Assembly: GCA_020852965.1 (NCBI GenBank)
Contig: JADYZV010000020.1
Coordinates: 1-64,000, forward strand
From: Pirellulaceae bacterium
GTDB lineage: Bacteria; Planctomycetota; Planctomycetia; Pirellulales; Pirellulaceae
Direction: 5' to 3'
Length of the DNA stretch: 64,000 bases
Positions 32,340 through 41,419 of this stretch are shown here, one piece after another. The position numbers were made by a program, and so were the translations under genes. Every line of letters starts with the position of its first letter. Within the stretch, counting starts at the first letter, position 1. The notes below the pieces were generated by a model that was given only the letters and a program-made list of their open reading frames with translations, did not search any database and had not been told where the DNA came from.

Positions 32340-32413
32340 GCCCTCGTAACTCAGTTGGATAGAGTAGTTGATTTCTAATCAACCTGTCGCAGGTTCGAGT
32401 CCTGCCGGGGGTG
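32340..32413 (+). tRNA. tRNA-Arg (anticodon UCU)
   Basis: A cloverleaf can be drawn: acceptor GCCCTCG / CGGGGGT (with G-T and T-G pairs), D-arm ACTC...GAGT, anticodon stem GTTGA/TCAAC with loop TTTCTAA (anticodon TCT), a 5-base variable loop and T-arm GCAGG-TTCGAGT-CCTGC. No encoded CCA; the discriminator is G. Confidence 0.93.
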
Positions 32414-32422
32414 CTGGAATGC

Positions 32423-32470
32423 AAATCCCTGGGAATCTATTGCCCTCAATAGTCAAATTCTCAGGGATTT
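32423..32470 (+). terminator. Hairpin after tRNA-Arg
   Basis: AAATCCCTGGGAAT and ATTCTCAGGGATTT form a stem with one mismatch around a ~20-base loop, followed by CTTCATTT. Likely the tRNA transcript terminator. The rest of the spacer up to 32763 shows no recognised gene. Confidence 0.5.
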
Positions 32471-32763
32471 CTTCATTTGGTGGGCTTCCTGATTTGTATT
32501 GCGTTGGATGGATTGAGCGACAGCGGTGCGAATCTGCCCTGAGCGCTACATCAGCACGAGCTCTAATTGCTGGCTGGCCGCTTCATCGAGTGGAGACAGC
32601 GAGGAAAGTAAGACGAGCAAATGCCCGGTGTTGGGTGCAGGTTTGTTTTCCTGAGGATTGCTAAACGACTATATTGTTAACCGAGTTAACGAAAAAGGCC
32701 CCGCCGACTTGTACTCTAAGCTCAGCGGCAGCCCCCAACCCATACTTTGAGATGGAACCAACG

Positions 32764-34272
32764 ATGAAACGAACATCTCGCAGAGATCTCTTGAAGGCTT
32801 CGCTGGCCGGCGGTCTGGCAATTGGGACGGCGAGTCACGGCCCTTTCGCTGCACGGCACTGTCGAGCAGCAGGACCCAACGACGAGGTTCGTCTGGCGGT
32901 CGTCGGACTGGGAGGTATCAACATTGCCGGCGGAGTTGGCGGGCGGGGGCGGCAACTTATCAAAGAGTTCGGCCAGGTGCCGGGCGTGCGCATCGCGGCG
33001 CTGTGCGACGTGGACGAAGTGACTCTCGACAAAGAGGCTCGCAATCTCAAAGAGAAGAATCAAACGGTTGCCGCCTATAGCGACTTGCGCAGAGTGTTCG
33101 ACGACGATCAGATCGATGCAGTCGTTATCGCAACTCCAAATCACTGGCACGCCTTGGCGACCATCTGGGCTTGCCAGGCCGGCAAGGACGTCTACGTGGA
33201 GAAGCCGTTCGCCCACAGCATTTGGGAGGGGCGGCAAGCGGTGGCCGCAGCGCGAAAATACGGGCGCGTGGTCCAGGTTGGCACTCAGCGGCGCTCGAGT
33301 CCAGTCGTGCGGCAGTTTGTGGAGTACGCCCAGGGGGGCGAACTTGGCCCGCTGCTCCGCTCTCGGGCGATCGTTTACCGCGCACGCGAGGGCATTGGAA
33401 ACGTTCAACAGGCGACGCCAGTGCCGCCTAGCGTTGATTACGACCTGTGGTGTGGCCCCACGGAAGTGCAACCGCTAATGCGAAAGCAATTGCACTATGA
33501 ATGGCACTGGTTCTGGTCGACTGGAAACGGTGAAGTGGGAAACAATGGAGCGCATCACATCGACGTTGCTCGTTGGGCGCTGGGGCAAGAGAAATCCCCT
33601 CCTCGAGTCATCAGCATTGGGGGGCGTTTCGGTTTTGATGACTGTGGAGAGACGGCCAATACGCAAATTGCGTTCTTCGATTATCAGCCCGCACCGCTGA
33701 TTTGTGAGATCCGCAACTATCGGGCCAAGAAAGGAGTCGATTCGACCGGCAACTTTCGCGGAGTTAAAATTGGTACGGTGGTCGAATTCGAAGGGGGCTA
33801 CCTGTCGATCGATGGCCTGACCGGTGCAGCGTTTGACGAGCAAGGCAAGAAGATCAAGGACTTCGCCAGGGATCAACAGGCAGAAAGCGAAGGAGTACTT
33901 CACGCGGCCAATTTCATTGAAGCCGTTCGCAACAAGAATTCCGACAGCCTCAGCGCCGAGGCGCAGGTGGGACAGGCCAGCGCCAACTGTTGCCATATGG
34001 CGAACATCTCACATCGTCTTGGCAAACAATTGTCTCCCGAAGTCATCGCCCAGTCGCTTCGATCCAACACAGAATTAACCGACGCCTTCGAGCGCTGCCA
34101 AGCTTACCTTGACGAGAATGGTATTGATTTGGCCAGCACCCCCGCAACGCTCGGGCCGTCGTTGAATCTCGATCAAGAGCGTGAGGAGTTTGTAGGCCCG
34201 TTCGCTGACGAGGCGAACCAGCTTTCGCGACGCACGGGCCGACAGCCCTTTGTGGTCCCTCAAATCGCTTAG
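32764..34272 (+). CDS. Tat-exported Gfo/Idh/MocA family oxidoreductase
   Basis: A 502-residue NAD(P)-dependent dehydrogenase-like protein. A twin-arginine leader (MKRTSRRDLLKASLAGGLAIG) precedes the Rossmann domain (VRLAVVGLGGINIAGGVGGRG; ALCDVDEVTLDKEA; DAVVIATPNHWHALATIWACQAGKDVYVEKPFAHSIWEGRQ with the conserved EKP Lys). The C-terminal alpha/beta domain has WHWFWSTGNGEVGNNGAHHIDVARWALG. Exported members of this family carry their cofactor through the Tat route and act on sugars or sugar acids; the substrate is unknown. ATG 32764 marks the Tat signal; the 30 codons before it are not part of the family. Confidence 0.9.
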   Translation: MKRTSRRDLLKASLAGGLAIGTASHGPFAARHCRAAGPNDEVRLAVVGLGGINIAGGVGGRGRQLIKEFGQVPGVRIAALCDVDEVTLDKEARNLKEKNQTVAAYSDLRRVFDDDQIDAVVIATPNHWHALATIWACQAGKDVYVEKPFAHSIWEGRQAVAAARKYGRVVQVGTQRRSSPVVRQFVEYAQGGELGPLLRSRAIVYRAREGIGNVQQATPVPPSVDYDLWCGPTEVQPLMRKQLHYEWHWFWSTGNGEVGNNGAHHIDVARWALGQEKSPPRVISIGGRFGFDDCGETANTQIAFFDYQPAPLICEIRNYRAKKGVDSTGNFRGVKIGTVVEFEGGYLSIDGLTGAAFDEQGKKIKDFARDQQAESEGVLHAANFIEAVRNKNSDSLSAEAQVGQASANCCHMANISHRLGKQLSPEVIAQSLRSNTELTDAFERCQAYLDENGIDLASTPATLGPSLNLDQEREEFVGPFADEANQLSRRTGRQPFVVPQIA

Positions 34273-34287
34273 CACTTCGGATTGTAG

Positions 34288-34380
34288 AACCATTGCCCCC
34301 AATGGTTTGAGACGTTGGAGAATCTCGCAATCGCTCGTGCCATTCGCTAGCACGGACAGCCAGGCCGGAGCACGGATCGT
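34288..34380. repeat. PR-F hairpin and partial PR-E copy
   Basis: AACCATTG-cccc-CAATGGTT (34288-34307), right after the oxidoreductase stop, is the third PR-F hairpin. Next, GCCATTCGCTAGCACGGA...CAGGCCGGAGCACGGAT (34339-34380) is a diverged PR-E copy. The remaining spacer to 34572 shows no gene. Confidence 0.6.
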
Positions 34381-34572
34381 GACAACACTCCATGGCACCT
34401 CACACTTGTACGATACCAACCGATTCATCTGACAAGCCAGCTTAAGAATGTTCGTTTAAGCATGAAGCTCGTGAACGGTCACCAATTGCTTGCATGTAAT
34501 GTAGTACAATAATAATGCTGCGGTTGCCGAAAATTAGATGCGCGCAATGTCAACACAAAAGAGGGTGTCAGT

Positions 34573-35334
34573 ATGATTGAGCAAAAGGTGTGGCTTCGCC
34601 ATTGGACGGTTGTTGCCATGGCATTGCTTGGCGCGCTGGTTGATAGCAGGCTGGCCTTTCCGCAGTCGCCCGTTCCGCAACGCTCTTCGGTTGTCGAGAC
34701 AAACGCTAGTGCATTGCGCGCGGCAGTCGATCAGCAAGCGGGGGAAACCGGCGACGACCAAGCTGCCGAGTTGTACTTCCGAGAAGACTGGAAGGAGAGC
34801 CCGGCGGAGACCCCAGTGACGCAAGAGCATGTGGCGAGCGGCAACCTGCTTCTCGCGCGGCACGGCCCAGCAGGCGACTCGATCAAGAAGTCGCATCACG
34901 ATGAGATTGCGAACGATCCGTGGTATGTCTGGTCGGGCACCTGCACCAGCGGGCGCTGGGCAATCTCCCTGCGAAAGAACGAGTCGCTGGTGGACCTGTC
35001 CCGTTCTGGTCGAGTGCGGTGGCGAACAAAACAGTCGGGACCAAACGTGCTGCGGATTATCCTAGAACTTGACGACGGAAGTTGGTTGGTTAGCGATCGA
35101 GGATTCGGCGAGACACCCGCTTGGCACGAATTCGAGGTCGATTTGGCGACGCTCCCTTGGCGGGAACTGAATATTCATACGGTCGAGGCGGGAGGAATCG
35201 CGAAGGAACCGAAGTTGGATCGAGTAAGGTCGATAGGTTGGACCGATCTGATGACAGGGAAAATAAGCAAGGGCTGCACGCGCGTCGATTGGATCGAGGT
35301 CTATGGCCGCGCCGTCGAGCCGTTGTCGCCTTAG
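34573..35334 (+). CDS. Exported protein, unknown; beta-sandwich-like
   Basis: A 253-residue protein with signal peptide (TVVAMALLGALVDSRLAFP) and a disordered N-terminal part. The domain contains LYFREDWKESPAETPVTQEHVASGNLLLARHGPAGDSIKKSHHDEIANDPWYVWSGTCTSGRWAISLRK, followed by beta strands ending LDRVRSIGWTDLMTGKISKGCTRVDWIEVYG. The last strand pattern resembles the carbohydrate-binding jelly rolls of exported planctomycete proteins. It lies just upstream of the lyase-like gene (about 55 bases) and is probably co-transcribed. Polysaccharide binding is inferred only. Confidence 0.65.
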   Translation: MIEQKVWLRHWTVVAMALLGALVDSRLAFPQSPVPQRSSVVETNASALRAAVDQQAGETGDDQAAELYFREDWKESPAETPVTQEHVASGNLLLARHGPAGDSIKKSHHDEIANDPWYVWSGTCTSGRWAISLRKNESLVDLSRSGRVRWRTKQSGPNVLRIILELDDGSWLVSDRGFGETPAWHEFEVDLATLPWRELNIHTVEAGGIAKEPKLDRVRSIGWTDLMTGKISKGCTRVDWIEVYGRAVEPLSP

Positions 35335-35390
35335 CATCTACAGAACATCTTTAATTCTACAATGGGCCGACAAGTGGTGTGTTACTTAAA

Positions 35391-37127
35391 ATGATAAACT
35401 CACTAAAGCTTGCTAAGGTTTGCTTGACGGCTCTGACGGTAGCAGTAGCACTGGGAACGCCCGACGCTGTGTCGGGCGAGCTCGGGCAACGTCGGCAGGT
35501 CTTGCTGGAGATGCTCAGCGATCCCGGGATTTTCCCTGTGCGGCATGACCACGGTACCAGCAAGATCCGCTCACGCGAGTGGCAGTTCTATCACGCCAGC
35601 CTGGCCCAAGGCATTCGCGTCGAGGAAGCCAATGAGTTCTTCGCGTCACTGCCCGTCCAACGCGACGAATGGCTCAGTTTGATGCTGCTCAACACATTCT
35701 GCGAATTTGAGCACGTGCTCGCGCCACCAGCCAAGTGCAGGATGCGCGAAATCATCCTGAGTTACGCGAACGGGTTGGCGCAAAATGACCTCAGCGCGAT
35801 TACAGCAGTCAGCAATGAAAACCATCTGATCAATTGGAAAGCTGTCTATCTCTTGGCGCAACAGAAGTTTGGCGTGCAAGATCCCTCGCGGTGCGACGAA
35901 GCCAATGAATCGTTCAAGCGCTGGATTCAATATCGGATCCAACGCGGCTTAGAGGAGTTCAACTCGCCACACTATGTCGCGCGCAGTCTGCATCCGTTGT
36001 TGCTAGTTTTTGACTACAGCGACGATGCCTCGCTTAGGCAATGGGCTCAGATAGGTATCGACAGCATCCTGGGCAATTATGCGTTGCTTACGCTAAACAA
36101 TGTTCGAGGCGGACCGTATTTCCGCACGATCTTCACCGACAAGTTTGGGGACATTGCCCCGTTAGACGAAAACCGCAACGGCTTCGACGACCACCTTTAT
36201 GAAGTCGGCTATATGCTGTTCGGAAACTGCGCACCGCCCCGTTACCGCAAGAATGACTACCACTACCTCGTACCCTGCATCGTCACAACCTCATACCGTC
36301 TACCGACAACACTGTTCGAGCTCGCTACCAACAAGCTGGCTCGTGGGCGATACGAAGTCAAAGCGCGGCGTCGCGATCGGTTTGGGCAATTCTACAATCA
36401 GTACTACGCCATTACGCCAGCCTATAGCTTGGGGAGCTTGCAAAACCGTGTGCCGCTTGATAACTACCACAGCGGAGAGTCGACGCCCATCGATCATTGG
36501 AACAATCAAGTCTGGGAGCTGACGTTCGCCGACCCCTTAAAGATTCTCGGTCCCAAACGAAACCTGCTTTCGCTCAGCGCCGAAAGGCAGAATCCCAGTA
36601 CGGCGAACATGCAGTTTAAGAATGTCTTGTTCTATAAAGGGAAGTTCCTCGATTACAACGGCAATTTGTCCGACGGTGGCGGCTCCTATTCGACGGAGGA
36701 CGCGGGGGAAAAAACGCTGCACTTTTGGTCCGTCTCCACGGCAGATGCAGGCAAGGTGTATGTTGGAATTATCGATTACGCGCGCCAGGGGGGCGGCATT
36801 CTCGAAGTTGGGATGGAGGCCGACTATCCCAGCTTCGCTACTTTTCAAGAACAGCTTCGACGTGCCAAGAGCCAGTGCATCGATACTGGTTTGGTGACTC
36901 GATACGTCAGCACCCACGGGGATGCAATTGCGTACGACCATGGTCAAGCCACGGTCAACGGCGAGCCATTCGCCTTGGCGCAATACGCGACCTACGAAGG
37001 GCCTTGGGCCAAGTCGGGCTGGGACGAAGGCGTGATGGAGTTTTCGATCAATAACAGCACGCTGCGGCTCGACGCCCGAGACTTGGATCATCCGCGACGT
37101 GCGGTTTCAGCCTGCGGTCAGGATTAA
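35391..37127 (+). CDS. Exported protein, possibly polysaccharide lyase-like
   Basis: A 578-residue protein with a signal peptide (KVCLTALTVAVALGTPDAVSGE). The first ~300 residues are helical with a repeating Trp/Tyr pattern like an alpha/alpha toroid (NENHLINWKAVYLLAQQKFG; LEEFNSPHYVARSLHPLLLVFDYSDDASLRQWAQIGIDSIL; NVRGGPYFRT). The second half is beta-rich (NVLFYKGKFLDYNGNLSDGGGSYSTEDAGEKTLHFWSV). This toroid-plus-beta layout and the ENHxxxNW-type motif are seen in alginate/heparin-lyase-like families, but I cannot name a family with certainty. ATG 35391 is preferred to the GTG at 35379. Confidence 0.6.
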   Translation: MINSLKLAKVCLTALTVAVALGTPDAVSGELGQRRQVLLEMLSDPGIFPVRHDHGTSKIRSREWQFYHASLAQGIRVEEANEFFASLPVQRDEWLSLMLLNTFCEFEHVLAPPAKCRMREIILSYANGLAQNDLSAITAVSNENHLINWKAVYLLAQQKFGVQDPSRCDEANESFKRWIQYRIQRGLEEFNSPHYVARSLHPLLLVFDYSDDASLRQWAQIGIDSILGNYALLTLNNVRGGPYFRTIFTDKFGDIAPLDENRNGFDDHLYEVGYMLFGNCAPPRYRKNDYHYLVPCIVTTSYRLPTTLFELATNKLARGRYEVKARRRDRFGQFYNQYYAITPAYSLGSLQNRVPLDNYHSGESTPIDHWNNQVWELTFADPLKILGPKRNLLSLSAERQNPSTANMQFKNVLFYKGKFLDYNGNLSDGGGSYSTEDAGEKTLHFWSVSTADAGKVYVGIIDYARQGGGILEVGMEADYPSFATFQEQLRRAKSQCIDTGLVTRYVSTHGDAIAYDHGQATVNGEPFALAQYATYEGPWAKSGWDEGVMEFSINNSTLRLDARDLDHPRRAVSACGQD

Positions 37128-37141
37128 TGCAATTGATCGAG

Positions 37142-40087
37142 CTATCGCTCGTTCGGATTGGGAGCTGACTGCCAGGCAAGTGGCTCGATTTCGGCCTGCT
37201 GCTGTAAGCGATGGCCGGCGAGCGATATACTGAGCCGCTGTGAATTCAAGGTATCGGATAGAGCGGCGACCCACATTCCCGCAGCGCGACGAGTATCCTC
37301 TTGCGACGACAGAATTTCGCCTAGAAAATAATTAATATCATCTCTTTCAATTTGGCCCAGCTCATCGAAACGATCCAATATGGATTGAACCGTTTTGTCG
37401 TCGACCGGTTGATTGTCCAATCGTTGGGCAACGGCTGCCGCAACCATTCGCATGACAGAGGGAGAGTTACCATCAACGGGTTCCGTCTGAGTAAGGTGTT
37501 GTTGTAATTCGGTCGCAATGGAATCTCGCAGCTCGCGATCTTGCAATGAAAGGGCCATCAATCCCAACTGCGTGTAATGCCAAGAGTCGTGGCTTTTTTC
37601 GATTTCCCTTTGCAGCAGCTTGAGCGCCTCGGGGAGCGCCCCCTCCAACATTTCCACAATGGCAAAAGCGGTATCGAGATCACTGGGCCCCTGGGCAAGA
37701 ACTTCATCCATCGTTTGTCGGGCCAATTCTAAGGCCGCTTCGACATTTCCGGTGCCCGTGCGGCGGCAAAACAGGTACCAGTCCAATCGCGATCGACCTC
37801 CATAGGCTTCGCTTGATCTTTGCCACCAGATTTCCGCTTGGTCGTATTCTTTACGTGCTTCGAAACAGAGTGCAGCGATTTGAAGTCCCGAATACGAATA
37901 GGTCTCCGCAGCTTGTAGCGCGTAGGGGAGTGCATCGTCGAGCTGATCGCGGAACATTAGTCCTCGTGCCAATTGCTCCTGTGCCGCCGCGTGCTCCAGA
38001 TTATAGGAGGGCGCCGTATCGAGGAACGTTACCCAGACTGTCTGCCATTGCGCATACTCCTTCTGCTGCCAATAGATACTTGCCAGTGCGTGGGCGGCGT
38101 GGAGCGATTGACGGAGGGTCAGCGATCGCTCGAGGCAGCGCACCGCATCGGTGGTCATTTGCAAGCGACTATAGTGACGAGAAATCTCGAGCAGCGCCAG
38201 GCTATCCTCGGCGGCTGCCGTTTCCCATTCCTTGATTTTTTCAATGTCCGCGTCGGGAGTACTGGAGATTGCGAAACGCAACACGTAGGGTGAAAACGGC
38301 GAAACATGCCGCAATTCACGAGCGAGCATCTTTTGGAAATCGGGAGATTCTCGGTATATGGAAAATGCCAACTCTAAGTCCTGTGCCGTAAACTCACGCG
38401 TAAGCAGCTTTCCGAATTGCTCCCAGACCTCTGGACTGGCATCATACGATATTGCGCTGTAGAGATCCCGCATGTGCCAGCGAAGGACTTGGGGGGTAAT
38501 GCGATCCAGGGCCGCTCGACGGGCCTGAGACTCGGTGATCCGATTGAAGGCATGCGCGGCGACGTATGCTTCCAATGGATGCCCCTCCACCAGTGGCTGG
38601 TATTCGGCTACTAGGTCGCCCAAATCGGACTCGACTGCATTGGTTGCGTTGTGCAACTGGTCAACTGCCAGCAAGAACAGTTCTTCTTCAATCAAACGCG
38701 CCAAAATACTCCAGGAAATTCCCGCTGAAGAAGCATTCGTATCGGCCTGACGAAGTAGTTCAGCGATTTTTCGAATGTCGCGCAACCGAGTCGACTGGCG
38801 GCCATTGCCGAATAGTAACTTGGCCAAGCCTGGTCGTGGGGCGGGACGTTTGGCCGAAGAAACCACTTCCTCGGGGAGTTCAGTTTTTTCTGCGCATAGC
38901 GCTAGCAACGTGTTGGAGACCGCTGAGGGGGCGGTGGCAGCGGCCCAGCGTTCGAACCCCAACGTGTGCCCCGCTGCGATACGATGATAGATGTCGAATG
39001 CGCCTGGAGTCTGCTGGAGGGTTTCTTGTCCTACCTCCATGATCAGTTCATCATCCTGCGTGGTCGTAACCGCTAGAAAGCGGAGAATCATGGCGACTTG
39101 CTCGATGGATGAATCTTCGTTGGCTAGAACTTCCAACCGACGAAAATCATATTTGCAAACCGGCTCAATCAGACGACACCAGCTCGCCGGATAAAACGTG
39201 TCTGGGTCCTGGCGCTGACCTTCGAGCCATTCTAGATCTTCCAACGCGTATAGATGTAAACCCGATAGTGCAGAAGAATAAGCCCGATACCAACGAGCGA
39301 GTGCCTGTTCGGGAGCTCGCGCCACCAGACGTTGAGCGTAGAGTAGCGAGCGGCAAGAAAACACGTCGCTTGAGAGAAACCAATTCTGTCGCGTCAGGAG
39401 GCTCAGGTGCGCGTATCCTCGGACCAACACGCCCAACAACTCCGGTGACTCTCCCTGCTCACGCATAAGTCGATGCGCTTCACGCACAGCGAGACTCTGC
39501 GAGATCAAATCCATGTGCTCCAGATTGGTGACGATTGTATCGGGCAACTGACTCGTCTCGACCCAGCGGTTCGAGGATCCTGCGCGATTCCATTTCTCTG
39601 CAATCTCCAACATCTGTTGCCGCGACGCCAATTCGAGTTGCGGAATGAGAGAGGGGAAAGTAATCTTCGAACCGACCTTGTAGGGAAACTCGAAAGACCA
39701 GAGCGCGTTTGTTTTATCAACCGCATTTGGAGCTTCGGCAGATTGATGAAGTAGATGCATCGAGAACGTCCCCTCCATGGATGCTTTCACCTCCAAGACA
39801 TAAGCTTCCGGAGCAGATGGTTCGTTTGGCCGATCAAGAAAAATACCATCCTCGATGTCCAATTGAAGTTGCTCGCGCATCGCCAAGAGAACCGCCTGTT
39901 GCGCCATGATGGCGGGAAGATGGCCGGCAATACCTCCTTCCATATTCGTACGGTAATGCAATGCGATGGGCGTTGAGTTGGTCGCATTTGCCGAGGGCTG
40001 AGGCTGAGCCATACTAGGGCGAGCGAAGGCCGCAGAGACAAGGATGCTTAAAACAACGATCCAGCGGTAGCTCGCCATTATATTCAT
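37142..40087 (-). CDS. Large exported TPR-like protein
   Basis: A 981-residue protein with signal peptide (WIVVLSILVSAAFARPSMAQ). The first ~150 residues hold beta-like segments. The rest is a long array of TPR-like helix pairs (LARWYRAYSSALSGLHLYALEDLEWL; DAVRCLERSLTLRQSLHAAHALASIYWQQKEYAQWQTVW; DALPYALQAAETYSYSGLQIAALCFEARKEYDQAEIWWQRSSE; ALELARQTMDEVLAQ). It probably acts as an extracytoplasmic scaffold. No catalytic motif. Possibly convergent with the lyase-like gene, sharing only a 14-base spacer. Confidence 0.7.
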   Translation of the reverse strand: MNIMASYRWIVVLSILVSAAFARPSMAQPQPSANATNSTPIALHYRTNMEGGIAGHLPAIMAQQAVLLAMREQLQLDIEDGIFLDRPNEPSAPEAYVLEVKASMEGTFSMHLLHQSAEAPNAVDKTNALWSFEFPYKVGSKITFPSLIPQLELASRQQMLEIAEKWNRAGSSNRWVETSQLPDTIVTNLEHMDLISQSLAVREAHRLMREQGESPELLGVLVRGYAHLSLLTRQNWFLSSDVFSCRSLLYAQRLVARAPEQALARWYRAYSSALSGLHLYALEDLEWLEGQRQDPDTFYPASWCRLIEPVCKYDFRRLEVLANEDSSIEQVAMILRFLAVTTTQDDELIMEVGQETLQQTPGAFDIYHRIAAGHTLGFERWAAATAPSAVSNTLLALCAEKTELPEEVVSSAKRPAPRPGLAKLLFGNGRQSTRLRDIRKIAELLRQADTNASSAGISWSILARLIEEELFLLAVDQLHNATNAVESDLGDLVAEYQPLVEGHPLEAYVAAHAFNRITESQARRAALDRITPQVLRWHMRDLYSAISYDASPEVWEQFGKLLTREFTAQDLELAFSIYRESPDFQKMLARELRHVSPFSPYVLRFAISSTPDADIEKIKEWETAAAEDSLALLEISRHYSRLQMTTDAVRCLERSLTLRQSLHAAHALASIYWQQKEYAQWQTVWVTFLDTAPSYNLEHAAAQEQLARGLMFRDQLDDALPYALQAAETYSYSGLQIAALCFEARKEYDQAEIWWQRSSEAYGGRSRLDWYLFCRRTGTGNVEAALELARQTMDEVLAQGPSDLDTAFAIVEMLEGALPEALKLLQREIEKSHDSWHYTQLGLMALSLQDRELRDSIATELQQHLTQTEPVDGNSPSVMRMVAAAVAQRLDNQPVDDKTVQSILDRFDELGQIERDDINYFLGEILSSQEDTRRAAGMWVAALSDTLNSQRLSISLAGHRLQQQAEIEPLAWQSAPNPNER

Positions 40088-40344
40088 TTCGTTTTATGAG
40101 AGATATTTGATGAGCAGCGTCGTGTTCCGCGTCGTCCAATTCTTTTTCGAGAAAAAATGTAGCAACGTCGGCAACGATGCTTCAACTTGATTTGAATTCT
40201 AGTATTGCGAATCTTTGAATGCAACAATTGACACGACTTAAGCACTCAAGTTTAGGTTGCCTCTTCAGTTGCCAAGCATCCCGAGTACCATGGACACTCT
40301 TGGGTTTTTGCACTTCAAGGCGCGGATTCGCGAACGGTAACCGT

Positions 40345-40629
40345 ATGTCCAACGTAAACCCATACAAACCGCCGCACTCTGCAAATCGGACGCACATGGC
40401 GGTGTGGAAAGCATATTTGCTCCTAAACCTCGTGCTGGTTATGATTCCGATTGTCGCTGCCACTGGGATCTACGCCTGGATTGTCCTCGAAGCATGGCAA
40501 GCGACGCGCGACAACCATGGCGATCCGGTGACCTACCAACACTTCTTTTGGATTGCTCCTTCAAGCTATTTATTAATTGTGTTTTACTTCTTGGTGCCGA
40601 ACTGGATACTGTTCCTGGTTCGCCGCTAG
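40345..40629 (+). CDS. Small two-span membrane protein
   Basis: A 94-residue protein starting MSNVNPYKPP (a start typical of small planctomycete membrane proteins). It has membrane spans at about 24-46 (YLLLNLVLVMIPIVAATGIYAWIVL) and 70-90 (SSYLLIVFYFLVPNWILFLV). Function unknown. Confidence 0.55.
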   Translation: MSNVNPYKPPHSANRTHMAVWKAYLLLNLVLVMIPIVAATGIYAWIVLEAWQATRDNHGDPVTYQHFFWIAPSSYLLIVFYFLVPNWILFLVRR

Positions 40630-40842
40630 CCACTTTTTCCTTTGATTTGAAATGCTTACACAATATCGCTCGGCTTCTCCGACGACATGTCGTTCACTGC
40701 TTGCGCAATTGCAAGAAACAGTTTCTTTACAAGATTTGGTTATGCGAACGTAAAGGTGGGGAAACTACATGCCGAATCGTGGCAAGACTAAACTTATGAA
40801 ACCAACTACGGCGTGAATGGCGTGAAATCCGCTTGCTCTAAC

Positions 40843-41175
40843 CTACCGAATGTCGCTTTTCCGCTCATGCGTTACAGACTTTCGAAAGTGCCCGCGGAGG
40901 GAACAAACGACGCTTGCAACAACAAGCAAGACGCTGAGTACAAATAAGTAAATCATTGCAACAATCAATGCGGTGACAATGCCCATTCTAATCGTTGGAT
41001 TTAAAGGGACTTTCGAAAACCAAATCAAGAACACTGCAACGGGAACTATGACTCCGGGCAATGCAAGGGATTTTCACTTCCCCTTGAACAGCAGGAACGG
41101 CAAGAGCAGCGATATTAAATACGCGCTGATTAAAAAGCCAGAAGCCACCAGTACTGTTGCGAACTCCGCCTCCAT
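40843..41175 (-). pseudogene. Membrane protein gene split by an in-frame TGA
   Basis: From ATG 41175 a 33-codon hydrophobic reading (MEAEFATVLVASGFLISAYL then ISLLLPFLLFKGK) ends at TGA (41074-41076). The same frame then continues through a TTG at 41061 into a further 72 codons with two more membrane spans. Without the TGA it would be a single three-span protein of about 110 residues. Either a recent nonsense mutation or two tiny genes. Confidence 0.45.
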
Positions 41176-41419
41176 TATAGGTCGTTGCGCAACAAGCATT
41201 TTACACCTCGAGTGCTTATCTATGGAAAGTCAAACTCCGCAATCAATTGGGCAGCCGATGTAGTTTACTTGAATTTGTGGTTCAAGTTGACCGCGTCGGT
41301 TGCCACATCGCAACCAGCGATCTGTTCAAGCACGGTCATCCACATTTCGCTCAGTTCATAAATCCTTAACCTCGTGCCATTCACTCCTGCCCCCTTTACC
41401 CCTCACTTGAAAGCTGATC

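Noticed and set aside
32368-32664. Open frame following the tRNA, possible integrase remnant at a tRNA attachment site
   Set aside because: The translation shows no integrase motif, and I could not find a repeated tRNA 3' end in the window.
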